NCBI RefSeq assembly: GCF_020514235.1
Contig: NZ_VTLB01000006.1
Span: 88,189-152,188 of the forward strand
DNA from: Synechococcus sp. MU1617
GTDB lineage: Bacteria; Cyanobacteriota; Cyanobacteriia; PCC-6307; Cyanobiaceae
Direction of reading: 5' to 3'
DNA length: 64,000 nt
Shown piece by piece: positions 8,484 through 16,507 of this stretch (within the stretch, counting starts at the first letter, position 1; every line of letters begins with the position of its first letter). The notes below the pieces were generated by a model. The model was not told where the DNA came from, did no database searches, and saw nothing but the letters and a program-made list of their open reading frames with translations. Position numbers and translations under genes: made by a program.

Positions 8484-10070
8484 CGAGCTCTCTCGTCTGG
8501 AGGCTTGATCCAGCGTCGGGACCAAGGCCATGGCGGCGACCAAACCCAGAACGAGGATCATCAGGGCCGGCAACATCGCTTCGGCCAGTCGTTCATCGCC
8601 GGCGTACTGGAACACGCGCACCGAGAGCGTGTCGAAGTCGAAAGGCCGCAGAGCGAAGGTGAGGGGAAGCTCCTTCACCGTGTCGACAAAAACCAGCAGC
8701 AGCCCGACGGTGATCGGTCCGCGCAAGAGGGGCAGATGCACGCGTTGGAGCACGCGTTGCCATGGCGATCCCATCCCCGTAGCTGCCTCATCGAGGCTCG
8801 GACTGATCCGCTCCAGGGCTGCGTCCAGGCCCCCTTTCGCCACCGCCAGAAATCGATCGCTGTAGCCCCACAGCAGCAGGAGCAAGGGGGCGACCTGCCA
8901 GGGGGCGCCAGTGAGCAACAAGGCCAGAGCCAGGACGGTGCCGGGGATGGCGTAGCCCGTTCCGGCCAGGAAGGTGAGGCTTTTCAGCCATGGGGCGCTG
9001 GACCAGCGTTTGGCGATGGCCAGCACGAGCGCTGCCGTTACCGCCAAAACGGCAGCGACAAGGGCCAGCAAAAGACTGCGGCCGCTCAGGCTGATCAGAT
9101 CGTCGTTCCAGCTGTTTTGGAGCTGATCCAAGTTGCTGGCGGCCCATAGCAGCGGGGTCCCCAGGCTCACGATCGGAGGGATGACGGAGAGCAGTTGCGC
9201 CACACCAGCACGGAATCCATGCAGGTGCCAAGCGGTTGCGTCCCCGCCGGCCACGCCATCACTCCAGCGTCGACTGCGCCTGCGCAGGCTGCGTTCACAC
9301 ACCACCAACGTCAACACGATCACCAGCGTGATCAAGGCCAAGCTGATGGCGCCTGCGGGATCGCCGTTGGACTGCCAGGTTTCCAAGATGCCTGCGGAGA
9401 GACTCGGAATGCTGAGGAGCTGAACGGCACCCAGCTCATTGACCACTTCCATCCCCATGAGAGCGACACCGGCTCCGATCGCGGGTAATGCAATGGGTAA
9501 GGCCACACGCCGGAAGGCTGACCAGGGACCGACACCCAGGCTGCGACATGCCTCCAGCTGACGCTGACCGCTGACGGAGAAACTTTCGGTGCTTAGGAGG
9601 AACACGTAGGGGTAGGTCGTTAGGGCCATCACAGCGATGCCCCATCCCATGCCGTGAATGGTCCAGCTGTGGCGACTTCCAAGATCGACAAGGGTGGCCG
9701 AGAGGAGATAGGCCGGCGTTGCCAGAGGAATCAGCTGGGCAATGCGCAGCCATTGCCGACCGGGAAAACGGCAGTTGCAAAGCAACCAACCATTGGCTGT
9801 GCCGAGCACAGTGCCAAGCGTTGCTGTGCCGAGCAGCAGCTGGATTGTGCCAACGATCTGTCGCATGCCATCGGGGCCAAGATCGCTGAAGCCGCTGTGT
9901 AAGGACGTCAGGGCTTCCTTGACCAGCGTCAGCACAGGCCAGATGGCAATCAGGCCAGTGATGGAGGCGATCAGGATGAGGGCCAGCCGGGTTGGGCTTG
10001 GAACAACAATCCGGTTGGGCAGCAACTTCACTTCAGCGATGGGCGGGACACCGTTGTCGCGACATGGCAT
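8460..10070 (-). CDS. ferric-iron-type ABC transporter permease
   Basis: A permease of about 536 residues with two fused binding-protein-dependent transport modules, as in FutB/FbpB/SfuB. There are about 12 membrane helices; EAA-loop-like segments appear in each half (EACRSLGVGPWSAFRRVALPIALP; DEAATGMGSPWQRVLQRVHLPLLRG, partial). It should pass Fe(III) or a similar substrate from a periplasmic binding protein into the cytoplasm, with the ATPase encoded divergently at 10201. The start is uncertain: the ATG at 10070 is preferred because the 28 residues upstream, from an ATG at 10154, look non-coding. No binding-protein gene (futA/idiA) is nearby. Gene name withheld because futB and cognate systems cannot be separated by eye. 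Confidence 0.85.
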   Translation of the reverse strand: MPCRDNGVPPIAEVKLLPNRIVVPSPTRLALILIASITGLIAIWPVLTLVKEALTSLHSGFSDLGPDGMRQIVGTIQLLLGTATLGTVLGTANGWLLCNCRFPGRQWLRIAQLIPLATPAYLLSATLVDLGSRHSWTIHGMGWGIAVMALTTYPYVFLLSTESFSVSGQRQLEACRSLGVGPWSAFRRVALPIALPAIGAGVALMGMEVVNELGAVQLLSIPSLSAGILETWQSNGDPAGAISLALITLVIVLTLVVCERSLRRRSRRWSDGVAGGDATAWHLHGFRAGVAQLLSVIPPIVSLGTPLLWAASNLDQLQNSWNDDLISLSGRSLLLALVAAVLAVTAALVLAIAKRWSSAPWLKSLTFLAGTGYAIPGTVLALALLLTGAPWQVAPLLLLLWGYSDRFLAVAKGGLDAALERISPSLDEAATGMGSPWQRVLQRVHLPLLRGPITVGLLLVFVDTVKELPLTFALRPFDFDTLSVRVFQYAGDERLAEAMLPALMILVLGLVAAMALVPTLDQASRRESSSPPQQPL

Positions 10071-10200
10071 TGCGACATTGCCATGGAATGATTCTGGCGA
10101 TGAACGATGGGGATCTGATTCAGGGCGTGCAAACCGCACACCGGCTTCGATCATTTGTCACACTCATAGGCTCGGTCGCTTCCCAAGCTTCAACTGATCT

Positions 10201-11289
10201 GTGGAACAGCTGCTCCCGATGGAGCCAACGGTTGCTTTAAACGGGGTCTGGCATAGCTACGGCGATGCGTCTGACAGCTGGACCCTGAAGGGGGTCGATC
10301 TTCAGGTGGCGTCAGGGGAGTTGTTGGGCTTGCTGGGACCCTCCGGCTGTGGCAAAACCACCCTGCTTCGCTTGATTGCTGGCTTTGAACGCCCCCGACG
10401 CGGCACGGTTCAGCTGGATCAGCGAATGGTGGCTGGAGATGGGGTCTGGATGGAACCAGAACGCAGGGGCGTTGGCATGGTGTTCCAGGACTACGCCCTA
10501 TTCCCTCACCTGAACGCTTGGCAGAACGCCAGTTTCGGTTTGCCCCGGCGGAATCCCAACCGTGATCGCGTGGTCTGGTTGTTTGAGTTGCTGGGGCTGA
10601 AGGGGCTCGAGCAGCGCTACCCGCACCAGCTCTCCGGTGGCCAGCGGCAACGGTTGGCGTTGGCCCGCGCTTTGGCCCCAGCGCCAAGGGTTGTCCTGCT
10701 AGATGAGCCTTTTTCAAGTCTTGATGTGGAGGTAAGGCTCCGCCTGCGTAGTGAGCTGGCCTCCGTGCTCGACGCCTGCGGTGCGAGCGGCGTGATCGTC
10801 ACCCATGACCCCGGAGAAGCTCTGGCGATTTGCGATCGCGTTGCCGTGATGCGGGATGGAGTGCTGCATCAATGTGCATCGCCCCCCGAGATCGTGAGAT
10901 CTCCTGCGACGCCTTTTGTTGGATCCTTTGTGCTCCAGCGCAATTTGATTCCGGTTCAGGCCCATGGCCAAGGCCAGTTGTCCTGTCTGCTGGGAGAACT
11001 GGATGCATCTGCCCCATGGGTCCAGGCTGACGGCAGAGCCTCCGATGACTGTTGTGTGCTGGTGGATCCGCACGACATCAATGTCGTCGCCGATGGCGAA
11101 GGTGAGGCAAGCATCTTGGGACGTGAATTTCTGGGGGATGCATGGGAATACCGAATCCGTGTCTCTGATGTGCTGGTGCGGGCCCACTGTCCGATCGATC
11201 AGGAGCATCCTCCCCACACCCGTTGCCGCCTCACGTTCAGGGAAGGGGCCAGAGTCACGCTGCTTCCGCTTGGCCACGCGTTGGCATAA
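10201..11289 (+). CDS. ABC transporter ATP-binding protein (iron/FbpC-like)
   Basis: A 362-residue ATPase subunit. Walker A GPSGCGKTT, Q-loop VFQDYALFPH, signature LSGGQRQRLALARAL, Walker B VVLLDEPFSSLD and switch His in VTHDPGEAL are all intact. The C-terminal ~120 residues form an extra regulatory domain (TOBE-like), as in FbpC/PotA-type ATPases. It is divergent from the 12-helix permease, and the pair probably forms one ferric-iron importer, with about 130 bp between the preferred start codons. The start is GTG at 10201; an ATG six codons later is also possible. I searched that gap by eye for a Fur-type GATAATGATAATCATTATC palindrome and saw none. Confidence 0.88.
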   Translation: MEQLLPMEPTVALNGVWHSYGDASDSWTLKGVDLQVASGELLGLLGPSGCGKTTLLRLIAGFERPRRGTVQLDQRMVAGDGVWMEPERRGVGMVFQDYALFPHLNAWQNASFGLPRRNPNRDRVVWLFELLGLKGLEQRYPHQLSGGQRQRLALARALAPAPRVVLLDEPFSSLDVEVRLRLRSELASVLDACGASGVIVTHDPGEALAICDRVAVMRDGVLHQCASPPEIVRSPATPFVGSFVLQRNLIPVQAHGQGQLSCLLGELDASAPWVQADGRASDDCCVLVDPHDINVVADGEGEASILGREFLGDAWEYRIRVSDVLVRAHCPIDQEHPPHTRCRLTFREGARVTLLPLGHALA

Positions 11290-11315
11290 AAAATCCCCCG
11301 CTGCAGCAGAGGATT
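11287..11315 (-). terminator. Rho-independent terminator for the 48-aa membrane protein gene
   Basis: Read on the minus strand, AATCC...GGATT arms enclose a self-complementary GCTGCAGC core and are followed by a run of T (the AAAAAAA of the plus strand). It lies 22 bp after the stop codon of the small gene at 11338 and immediately after the end of the convergent ATPase gene. The T-run direction shows that it serves minus-strand transcription. Confidence 0.65.
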
Positions 11316-11337
11316 GAAGAAGTGGATGTTGATTTCT

Positions 11338-11484
11338 TCAGCGTTGCTGATGGCGCACGGGGATGGGCACAAGAGCCGGTTGGCGTAAGCCACCTCCACC
11401 GTTGTCGTCGTCGGAATCAGCCAGAAGCCACAGCAGCAGGCTGGCGAGAACAAAGACTGTTCCGAGCAGCAGTGGTTCGACCAT
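11338..11484 (-). CDS. 48-residue single-pass membrane protein, unknown
   Basis: Starts MVEPLLLGTVFVLASLLLWLL, one strong membrane helix, followed by an acidic-glycine hinge (DSDDDNGGGG) and a short basic tail ending VRHQQR. The ATG at 11484 is chosen because GGGAG sits eight bases upstream; an ATG five codons earlier is in frame. The first residues resemble the MVEPLLCGIVLG start of PetG, the small cytochrome b6f subunit, but the remainder does not match PetG, so this is not called petG. A dedicated Rho-independent terminator follows, which supports a real single-gene transcript. Probably a thylakoid or plasma-membrane microprotein. Confidence 0.6.
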   Translation of the reverse strand: MVEPLLLGTVFVLASLLLWLLADSDDDNGGGGLRQPALVPIPVRHQQR

Positions 11485-11537
11485 CGAGGTTTCTCCCATG
11501 GCACGCACAATAAGCAGCATTCCTGGGTTCTGCTGAA

Positions 11538-12665
11538 TCAGCTGAAACCTTTTCCTGCATCCGGTGCCACACAGGCCTTGAGTTGCTTCCGCAGCATGTT
11601 GTGGTCGATGTTGCGGCCGATCAGCACCAATTGATTCTTGCGATCTCCGTTCCAGTCGGTGTCGTCAATGGAAAAGCGTTTGCCTGCTAAGTGGAACACA
11701 TGGCGGCGTTCGCTTTCGTTGAACCAGAGGATTCCCTTAGCCCGGAACACCTCCTGGGGCATTTGATTGTCCAGGAAGTTCTGGAACTTGCGCAGGGAGA
11801 AGGGGCCATCACTTTGGAAGGACATGGAGGTGAATCCCTCGATGTCCTGATGCTCACCGTGGCTGTGGCTGTGGCTGTGGTGATGGTGTCCGTTGTCATG
11901 GCTCTGATCATGACCGTGATCGTGCCCATGGCTGTTATGACCATGGTCGTCATGACCGTGGTCATGGTCATGGCTGCATTGGCCATGGTCGTGGTCGCAG
12001 TCGCTGTGATCCAGGCTCGGATCGTCGGCGGGGGAACTCACCTTGTCGGATTCGAACAGGCCAACGCTGAGCAGCAGGGCCAGGGGCACGTCTCCTTTCA
12101 CCGACCGCAGGATCCGAGCATCGTTCTTGACGTCTCTGAGTTGCTGTTCGACGGCCTCAAGCCGCTCCTCGGAGACGAGGTCGCACTTGTTCAGCAACAG
12201 GATGTCGCCGTAAATCACCTGGGCCCGGCCAACTTCCGTGTCCAGCACGACGTTGTCGAAGTTTTCTGCATCGATCAACGTGATGATCGAATCCAGGCGG
12301 GTTTGATCCCGCAGCTCACTACCAAGAAAGGTCATGGCTACCGGCAGGGGATCGGCCAGACCTGTGGTTTCGACGACGATGTAATCGAGTGGCTCTGGGC
12401 GTTCAATCACCCGTTCCACCGCCTCCATCAGCTCGCCGTTGATTGAGCAGCAGATGCAACCATTGCTCAGCTCCACCATGTCTTCATCGGTGGTGACGAC
12501 CAGATCGTTGTCGATGCCGATTTCACCGAACTCGTTCACCAGCACCGCGGTCTTCACCCCCTGCTGATTGCTCAAGATGTGATTCAGCAGCGTGGTTTTC
12601 CCCGCTCCGAGGAAGCCGCTGAGGATGGTGACGGGGACGTTGGCGGTGGCTGGTGCAGTGGTCAT
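11538..12665 (-). CDS. CobW/COG0523-family GTPase with His-rich metal-binding loop
   Basis: A 375-residue G3E GTPase. Walker A SGFLGAGKTT lies near residues 16-25, the family CxCC metal motif (GCICC) at about 69-73, VETTGLADP near residue 120, and the NKCD guanine-specificity motif follows. Between the GTPase and the C-terminal CobW_C domain is a loop of about 55 residues made almost only of His, Asp, Gly and Ser, likely a zinc, cobalt or nickel store. The family delivers metal to client proteins (zinc in ZNG1/YeiR, cobalt in CobW). The ATG at 12665 fits the usual N-terminus. The pterin dehydratase gene lies 19 bp upstream, probably in the same operon. No Zur site was recognised. The exact metal cannot be told. 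Confidence 0.9.
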   Translation of the reverse strand: MTTAPATANVPVTILSGFLGAGKTTLLNHILSNQQGVKTAVLVNEFGEIGIDNDLVVTTDEDMVELSNGCICCSINGELMEAVERVIERPEPLDYIVVETTGLADPLPVAMTFLGSELRDQTRLDSIITLIDAENFDNVVLDTEVGRAQVIYGDILLLNKCDLVSEERLEAVEQQLRDVKNDARILRSVKGDVPLALLLSVGLFESDKVSSPADDPSLDHSDCDHDHGQCSHDHDHGHDDHGHNSHGHDHGHDQSHDNGHHHHSHSHSHGEHQDIEGFTSMSFQSDGPFSLRKFQNFLDNQMPQEVFRAKGILWFNESERRHVFHLAGKRFSIDDTDWNGDRKNQLVLIGRNIDHNMLRKQLKACVAPDAGKGFS

Positions 12666-12684
12666 GCGCAAGGACCCTCTCAAC

Positions 12685-12975
12685 TCATGCTGGCAGCAGG
12701 GCGTCAATGGCGCTGGCCAACTCCACATCCAGGCTGCTGAGGCCGCCGAGATCATGGGTGGTTAGGTCGATCGAGACGCGGTTGTAGACGTTGCTCCAGT
12801 TCGGATGATGATTTTTGGATTCGGCCAGCAAGGCCACCTGTGCCATGAATCCAAAGGCCTCCACGAAGCTGTTGAACTGCAGATCGCGGTGCAGCCTGTC
12901 TCCGTCCACAACCCAATTGGGCAAGGCTGTGGTGAGTGCCGACTTCTGGGCGGCGTCGAGGCGTTCAACTGGCAT
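12685..12975 (-). CDS. pterin-4a-carbinolamine dehydratase
   Basis: A 96-residue protein matching the whole active-site pattern of the PCD/DCoH family: Glu at residue 53, three residues, His-His-Pro, five residues, Tyr, nine residues, His, eight residues, Asp (ESKNHHP...Y...H...D). It should therefore be catalytically competent rather than an acRAF-type relative used in Rubisco assembly. PCD recycles 4a-hydroxy-tetrahydropterin; no aromatic amino-acid hydroxylase is present in this window. It is the first gene of a two-gene unit with the CobW-like GTPase (19-bp gap). The start at 12975 gives the standard length. Confidence 0.9.
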   Translation of the reverse strand: MPVERLDAAQKSALTTALPNWVVDGDRLHRDLQFNSFVEAFGFMAQVALLAESKNHHPNWSNVYNRVSIDLTTHDLGGLSSLDVELASAIDALLPA

Positions 12976-13017
12976 GGGAGCCCTAAATCACGACCACATC
13001 GTGGCTGGCGTCGGTCG

Positions 13018-13638
13018 TCAATCGCTCAGTTCATGCAATCGATCAATCATCAGATCGGTGTCTGTATCGATGCCGTCGTCGGTTTCCCAGGCATTGGGGT
13101 CGTGGCGGGCCTGAATGGCTTGATTGATCCGTTCTCCATTGCGCAGGCTCAACAGAGTTTGAGGCGTTGCTGAGCTGGTTTGCGTGTTGCTCTCCGGGGT
13201 GGGGCAGCTCGATGGTTCACCGAACAGGTGGCAGGCGATTGTTCTGGTGTGAGCAGCGCTGCGGTGCTCCCAGAGGTAAACGGCTTGCCAGGTGCCCAGC
13301 AGCAGCTGTCCTCTACTGACGCTCAGGCTGAGGGTCTGGCTGGTGAGTGCTGTGCGGATATGGGCCGGCATGTCATCCGCTCCTTCGTCGTCATGGAGAT
13401 AGCGGCGGTGTTCTGGAACGGCATCCGCCATCCATGCATCGAGGTCTTGCAGCACCCGTGGATCAGCGTTCTCGTTGATCGTGAGGCTTGCGCTGGTGTG
13501 CAGACAGGTGAGGTGCAGAACGGCTTGGTCCAGGCCCGTGCTGCGGATCCAGGCATTCAACCGACCGTCCAGACGGGTGAATCCTTTCCCAGGGGTTTGG
13601 ACCGAAATCTGATGCAGGATCTGCTGCACTCCCACCAC
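13018..13638 (-). CDS. UPF0047 (YjbQ-like) protein with C-terminal extension
   Basis: The first ~141 residues are a YjbQ/UPF0047 domain: HTSASLTINENADPRV, YLHDDEGADDMPAH and GQLLLGTWQAVYLWEHR are the diagnostic blocks. E. coli YjbQ has weak thiamine-phosphate-synthase activity, but the biological role of the family is not settled. The usual length is about 138 residues; here a further ~65 residues, polar and then acidic (DDGIDTDTDL), follow the domain. The GTG at 13638 is preferred because the longer ATG form (13689) overlaps the start of the divergent gene and adds 17 basic residues not typical of the family. The 66-bp gap to the PCD gene start contains nothing recognised. Confidence 0.8.
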   Translation of the reverse strand: MVGVQQILHQISVQTPGKGFTRLDGRLNAWIRSTGLDQAVLHLTCLHTSASLTINENADPRVLQDLDAWMADAVPEHRRYLHDDEGADDMPAHIRTALTSQTLSLSVSRGQLLLGTWQAVYLWEHRSAAHTRTIACHLFGEPSSCPTPESNTQTSSATPQTLLSLRNGERINQAIQARHDPNAWETDDGIDTDTDLMIDRLHELSD

Positions 13639-13687
13639 TCTCGAGCGTTCTCTCCTTACTTTGCGTGTTGCAGCACCGCCTGAGTCC

Positions 13688-14095
13688 ATGGCCAGTCCCT
13701 CTGCCCCCGAACTGACCCTGCTTTTCGACGGGGGCTGTCCGTTGTGTGTGCGGGAAGTTCGCTTTCTGCAGCGGCGTGACCGTCAGGGCCGGCTGGCTTT
13801 TGTCGACATTGATGCCACTGATTACGACGCAGAGGCTCATGCCGGAATCAGCTACCGCGCTGCCATGGGCCGCATTCACGCCATTGCAGGCTCCGGTGAG
13901 GTTCTGCGGGATGTGGCCGTCTTTCGCGAGGCGTACCGCCTGATTGGTCTGGGGTGGCTCTACGCACCGACCCGTTGGCCCCTGATCGGCGGTGTGGTCG
14001 ATTGGGTCTACGGGATCTGGGCGGCCCGCCGGCTCCAGCTCACCGGGCGTGCCGACCTTGAGACCCTCTGCCAAGGACGCTGCGATTTGAAATGA
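13688..14095 (+). CDS. DCC-family thiol-disulfide oxidoreductase-like protein (DUF393)
   Basis: A 135-residue protein with the DUF393 signature near the N-terminus: LLFDGGCPLCVREVRFL contains the DG-C-P-x-C motif, with Cys residues three apart as in thioredoxin-like folds. It probably acts in thiol-disulfide chemistry or as a thioredoxin-like partner; the family has no settled substrate. The rest is typical for the group (a helical VFREAYRLIGLGWLY region and a Trp-rich WVYGIWAARR near the end). The ATG at 13688 gives a short N-terminus before the first strand. It is divergent from the UPF0047 gene, with 49 bp between the chosen starts. Confidence 0.85.
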   Translation: MASPSAPELTLLFDGGCPLCVREVRFLQRRDRQGRLAFVDIDATDYDAEAHAGISYRAAMGRIHAIAGSGEVLRDVAVFREAYRLIGLGWLYAPTRWPLIGGVVDWVYGIWAARRLQLTGRADLETLCQGRCDLK

Positions 14096-14101
14096 ACCGC
14101 C

Positions 14102-14230
14102 CTACTGATAGGGCGATGGCTGCCGGTAGATGAGCTTGAGCGGCCAGAGCGCCATGGGGAGGGCGATCCCAAGGGCCAACTGAAGTATCCGTCGGCGCAT
14201 CGGTGCAGGACGTCTCAACCGCTTCACCAT
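14102..14230 (-). CDS. possible 42-residue membrane microprotein
   Basis: Encodes MVKRLRRPAPMRRRIL, a strongly basic start, then a hydrophobic helix of about 16 residues (QLALGIALPMALWPLK) and a short tail. The positive-inside pattern is that of a single-pass membrane peptide. It sits in the 196-bp gap between two plus-strand genes on the opposite strand, and its ATG may share a divergent promoter with the carboxypeptidase gene. There is no terminator or strong ribosome site, and no family is recognised. It could be spurious. Confidence 0.35.
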   Translation of the reverse strand: MVKRLRRPAPMRRRILQLALGIALPMALWPLKLIYRQPSPYQ

Positions 14231-14291
14231 GGCCTGCATCGGTGGTTCGATGCCACTCCAAGACTCGTTAGGGTGGCAAAAACAGAGTGAG

Positions 14292-15800
14292 ATGGCTTCT
14301 GCCGCAACGGCTTGGGGGCAGCTGGGAGCCCATCTGAAAGAGACGCAGCTGCTTGGTTCGATCCAAAGCACCCTGTACTGGGATCAGAACACCCGCATGC
14401 CCTCGGCCGGGGCGTCCTGGCGGGGGGAGCAGCTCACCCTTCTGGCGACCCAGCTCCATGCCCGTCAGAGCTCCGCGGCCTATGCGGATCTGCTCGCTAC
14501 AGCGCGTCAGCATTGGAACGCAGGTGAGCGATGCCTTGAGCAGGGCCGCAATCTGGATCTGCTGGAGCAGGATCTGTGCCGGCAGCAGTCCCTTGATCCA
14601 GCCCTGGTCGCCGCCTTGGCGAAGGCCAAGGCCGAGGGCTACAACCTCTGGCAGCAGGCTCGAGCGGCCTCTGATTTCAGCCTTTTTGCACCGGCGCTTC
14701 AGTCACTGATTGACCTGCGTCAGGAGCAGGCCAGGCAGCTGGACGAGCCTCGCTCCTGTTGGGAGACCCTGGCGCAACCTTTCGAGCCGGATTTGCGTCT
14801 GGAGCGTCTCGAGGCCCTGTTTGCTCCGTTGCGGCAACGGTTGCCGCAACTGGTCGCTCAGGCATCCAGCCGTCAGCGACCCCGATCAGCAGGTTGGGAT
14901 CTGGAGGAGTCCAGCCAGCAGCATCTCTGTGATCAGCTGCTCAGGGCCTGGGGCCGCAACCCCGCCATCACCTGCATGGCACGCTCTCCCCACCCTTTCT
15001 CGATCACGTTGGGCCCGGCCGATTACCGGATCACCACCCGTGTGGTGCCAGGACAGCCCTTGTCGTGCTTCCTGGCCACCGCCCATGAATGGGGGCACTC
15101 CCTTTACGAGCAGGGTTTGCCGGACCAGAGCCACCAATGGTTCGCCTGGCCGTTGGGTCAGGCCACCTCAATGGCGGTCCATGAAAGTCAATCGCTGTTC
15201 TGGGAAAACCGCGTTGCCCGCAGTCGTCCCTTCGCGGAGCAGTGGTGGAGCCGTTTTGCTGACGTTGGAGCACCCTTCGGTGGAGCCCAGGACATGTGGC
15301 AGGCCATGAACCCCATGGCGCCCGGTTTGAATCGCGTTGAGGCGGATGAACTCAGCTACGGCCTGCACATCCTGATTCGCACCGATTTGGAGATTGCGTT
15401 GCTCGAGAAAGGGTTGGCGGTGCAGGACCTCCCCGGCGAATGGAACCGGCGCTACCAGGAGCTCCTCGGGGTCCGGCCCATGAACGATGCCGAGGGATGC
15501 CTTCAGGATGTGCACTGGAGTGAAGGTCTGTTTGGCTATTTCCCGTCGTATCTCTTGGGGCACCTCATCAGTGCACAGTTGAGCGAAGCGATGGCGGAGG
15601 CCATCGGGTCTCCGGAAGAGCATGTGGAGCGTGGCGATGTCACGCCCTTGCTGGCTTGGCTGCGTGAGCATGTTCACCCGCTCGGACGCAGTGTGAATGC
15701 CGATCAACTGGTGGAGAGGGTCACCGGTCGGCCCTTGAGCACCGATGCCTTCCTCGGCTATCTGGAGAACAAGCTTGATCGGCTGCAACTGGTCCTCTAG
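14292..15800 (+). CDS. carboxypeptidase Taq-type metallocarboxypeptidase (M32)
   Basis: A 502-residue member of peptidase family M32, soluble zinc or cobalt metallocarboxypeptidases that trim C-terminal residues, probably in general peptide turnover. Zinc motif HEWGH (in TAHEWGHSLYEQGLP) is followed by HESQSLFWEN, which provides the third ligand, the family's two hallmarks; YWDQNTRMP near the N-terminus and ELSYGLHILIRTDLEIALL downstream are also typical. The length fits the family. The ATG at 14292 is used; two earlier in-frame ATGs (14229 and 14250) would add 21 or 14 residues without family support. No membrane or export signal is seen. Confidence 0.92.
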   Translation: MASAATAWGQLGAHLKETQLLGSIQSTLYWDQNTRMPSAGASWRGEQLTLLATQLHARQSSAAYADLLATARQHWNAGERCLEQGRNLDLLEQDLCRQQSLDPALVAALAKAKAEGYNLWQQARAASDFSLFAPALQSLIDLRQEQARQLDEPRSCWETLAQPFEPDLRLERLEALFAPLRQRLPQLVAQASSRQRPRSAGWDLEESSQQHLCDQLLRAWGRNPAITCMARSPHPFSITLGPADYRITTRVVPGQPLSCFLATAHEWGHSLYEQGLPDQSHQWFAWPLGQATSMAVHESQSLFWENRVARSRPFAEQWWSRFADVGAPFGGAQDMWQAMNPMAPGLNRVEADELSYGLHILIRTDLEIALLEKGLAVQDLPGEWNRRYQELLGVRPMNDAEGCLQDVHWSEGLFGYFPSYLLGHLISAQLSEAMAEAIGSPEEHVERGDVTPLLAWLREHVHPLGRSVNADQLVERVTGRPLSTDAFLGYLENKLDRLQLVL

Positions 15801-15862
15801 CCGCTTGCAACTCGACGGGATGAGGGGGCCCGTAGGATGCGCCGCGCTGTCCATCGCCGTTT

Positions 15863-16450
15863 ATGGCCAACCTCGATCAGGCACCCAGCCGCAGCATGCC
15901 CAACCTGCTGCACGTGCTGCCGGCCTTCGCTGATGAAGCCGAACTTCGTCTCAACACGATCGTGGAGCTCAACTCCAACACGATCAACAAGTATGAGCTG
16001 ATCACCGAAACCGGCCATCTGAAGCTGGACCGCGTCGGTTACTCCTCGCTGGCTTACCCCTTCGCCTACGGCTGTATTCCCCGCACCTGGGATGAAGATG
16101 GCGATCCCCTCGATATTGAAATCGTTGGTGTCACCGAGCCCCTGATTCCCGGTTCGATTGTGGAAGCCCGCATCATCGGTGTGATGACCTTCGACGACGG
16201 TGGTGAAGTCGACGACAAGGTGATTGCTGTTCTTGCCGACGACAAGCGCATGGATCACATCAAGAGCTGGGAAGATCTCGGTGAGCATTGGAAGAAAGAG
16301 ACCACCTACTACTGGGAGCACTACAAGGATCTGAAGAAGCCTGGCACTTGCACGGTGAATGGTTTCTTCGGCACGGAAAAGGCCGTTGAGATCATCAAGA
16401 GCTGTGAGGGTCGCTATTTGGCTGAGATCGATCCCAAGTTGGTCGACTGA
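15863..16450 (+). CDS. ppa: inorganic pyrophosphatase, family I, complete active site
   Basis: A 195-residue family I soluble pyrophosphatase that hydrolyses PPi and pulls biosynthetic reactions forward. All key residues can be aligned by eye to E. coli PPase: E35, K43, E45, R57, Y65, Y69, the metal motif D79-G-D81-P-L-D84, D112, D117, K119, Y154 and K155. It is markedly different in sequence from the second pyrophosphatase-like gene at 33655, so the two are not a recent duplication. A strong Rho-independent terminator follows the stop codon by 26 bp. The ATG at 15863 gives the whole domain. This is likely the working cytosolic enzyme of the cell. Confidence 0.95.
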   Translation: MANLDQAPSRSMPNLLHVLPAFADEAELRLNTIVELNSNTINKYELITETGHLKLDRVGYSSLAYPFAYGCIPRTWDEDGDPLDIEIVGVTEPLIPGSIVEARIIGVMTFDDGGEVDDKVIAVLADDKRMDHIKSWEDLGEHWKKETTYYWEHYKDLKKPGTCTVNGFFGTEKAVEIIKSCEGRYLAEIDPKLVD

Positions 16451-16476
16451 ATGAGTCGGCGTTCGACTCCTAATCA

Positions 16477-16502
16477 GGCGGGGGGTGTCCCCCGCCTTTT
16501 TC
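16477..16502 (+). terminator. Rho-independent terminator after ppa
   Basis: GGCGGGGG and CCCCCGCC arms around a TGT loop, followed directly by TTTTTC: a textbook intrinsic terminator for the plus strand, ending just before the convergent dioxygenase-like gene. Confidence 0.9.
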
Positions 16503-16507
16503 ATGGT

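Noticed and set aside
11820..12010. CRISPR-like or tandem-repeat look of the CobW His-rich loop
   Set aside because: The repeats are short degenerate codon runs (His, Asp, Gly, Ser) in frame with the protein, with no spacer structure.
11690..12450. Open frame on the plus strand opposite the CobW-like gene, rich in Val and Met
   Set aside because: It is produced by the repetitive His and Asp codons of the opposite strand; the minus-strand protein has clear GTPase motifs.
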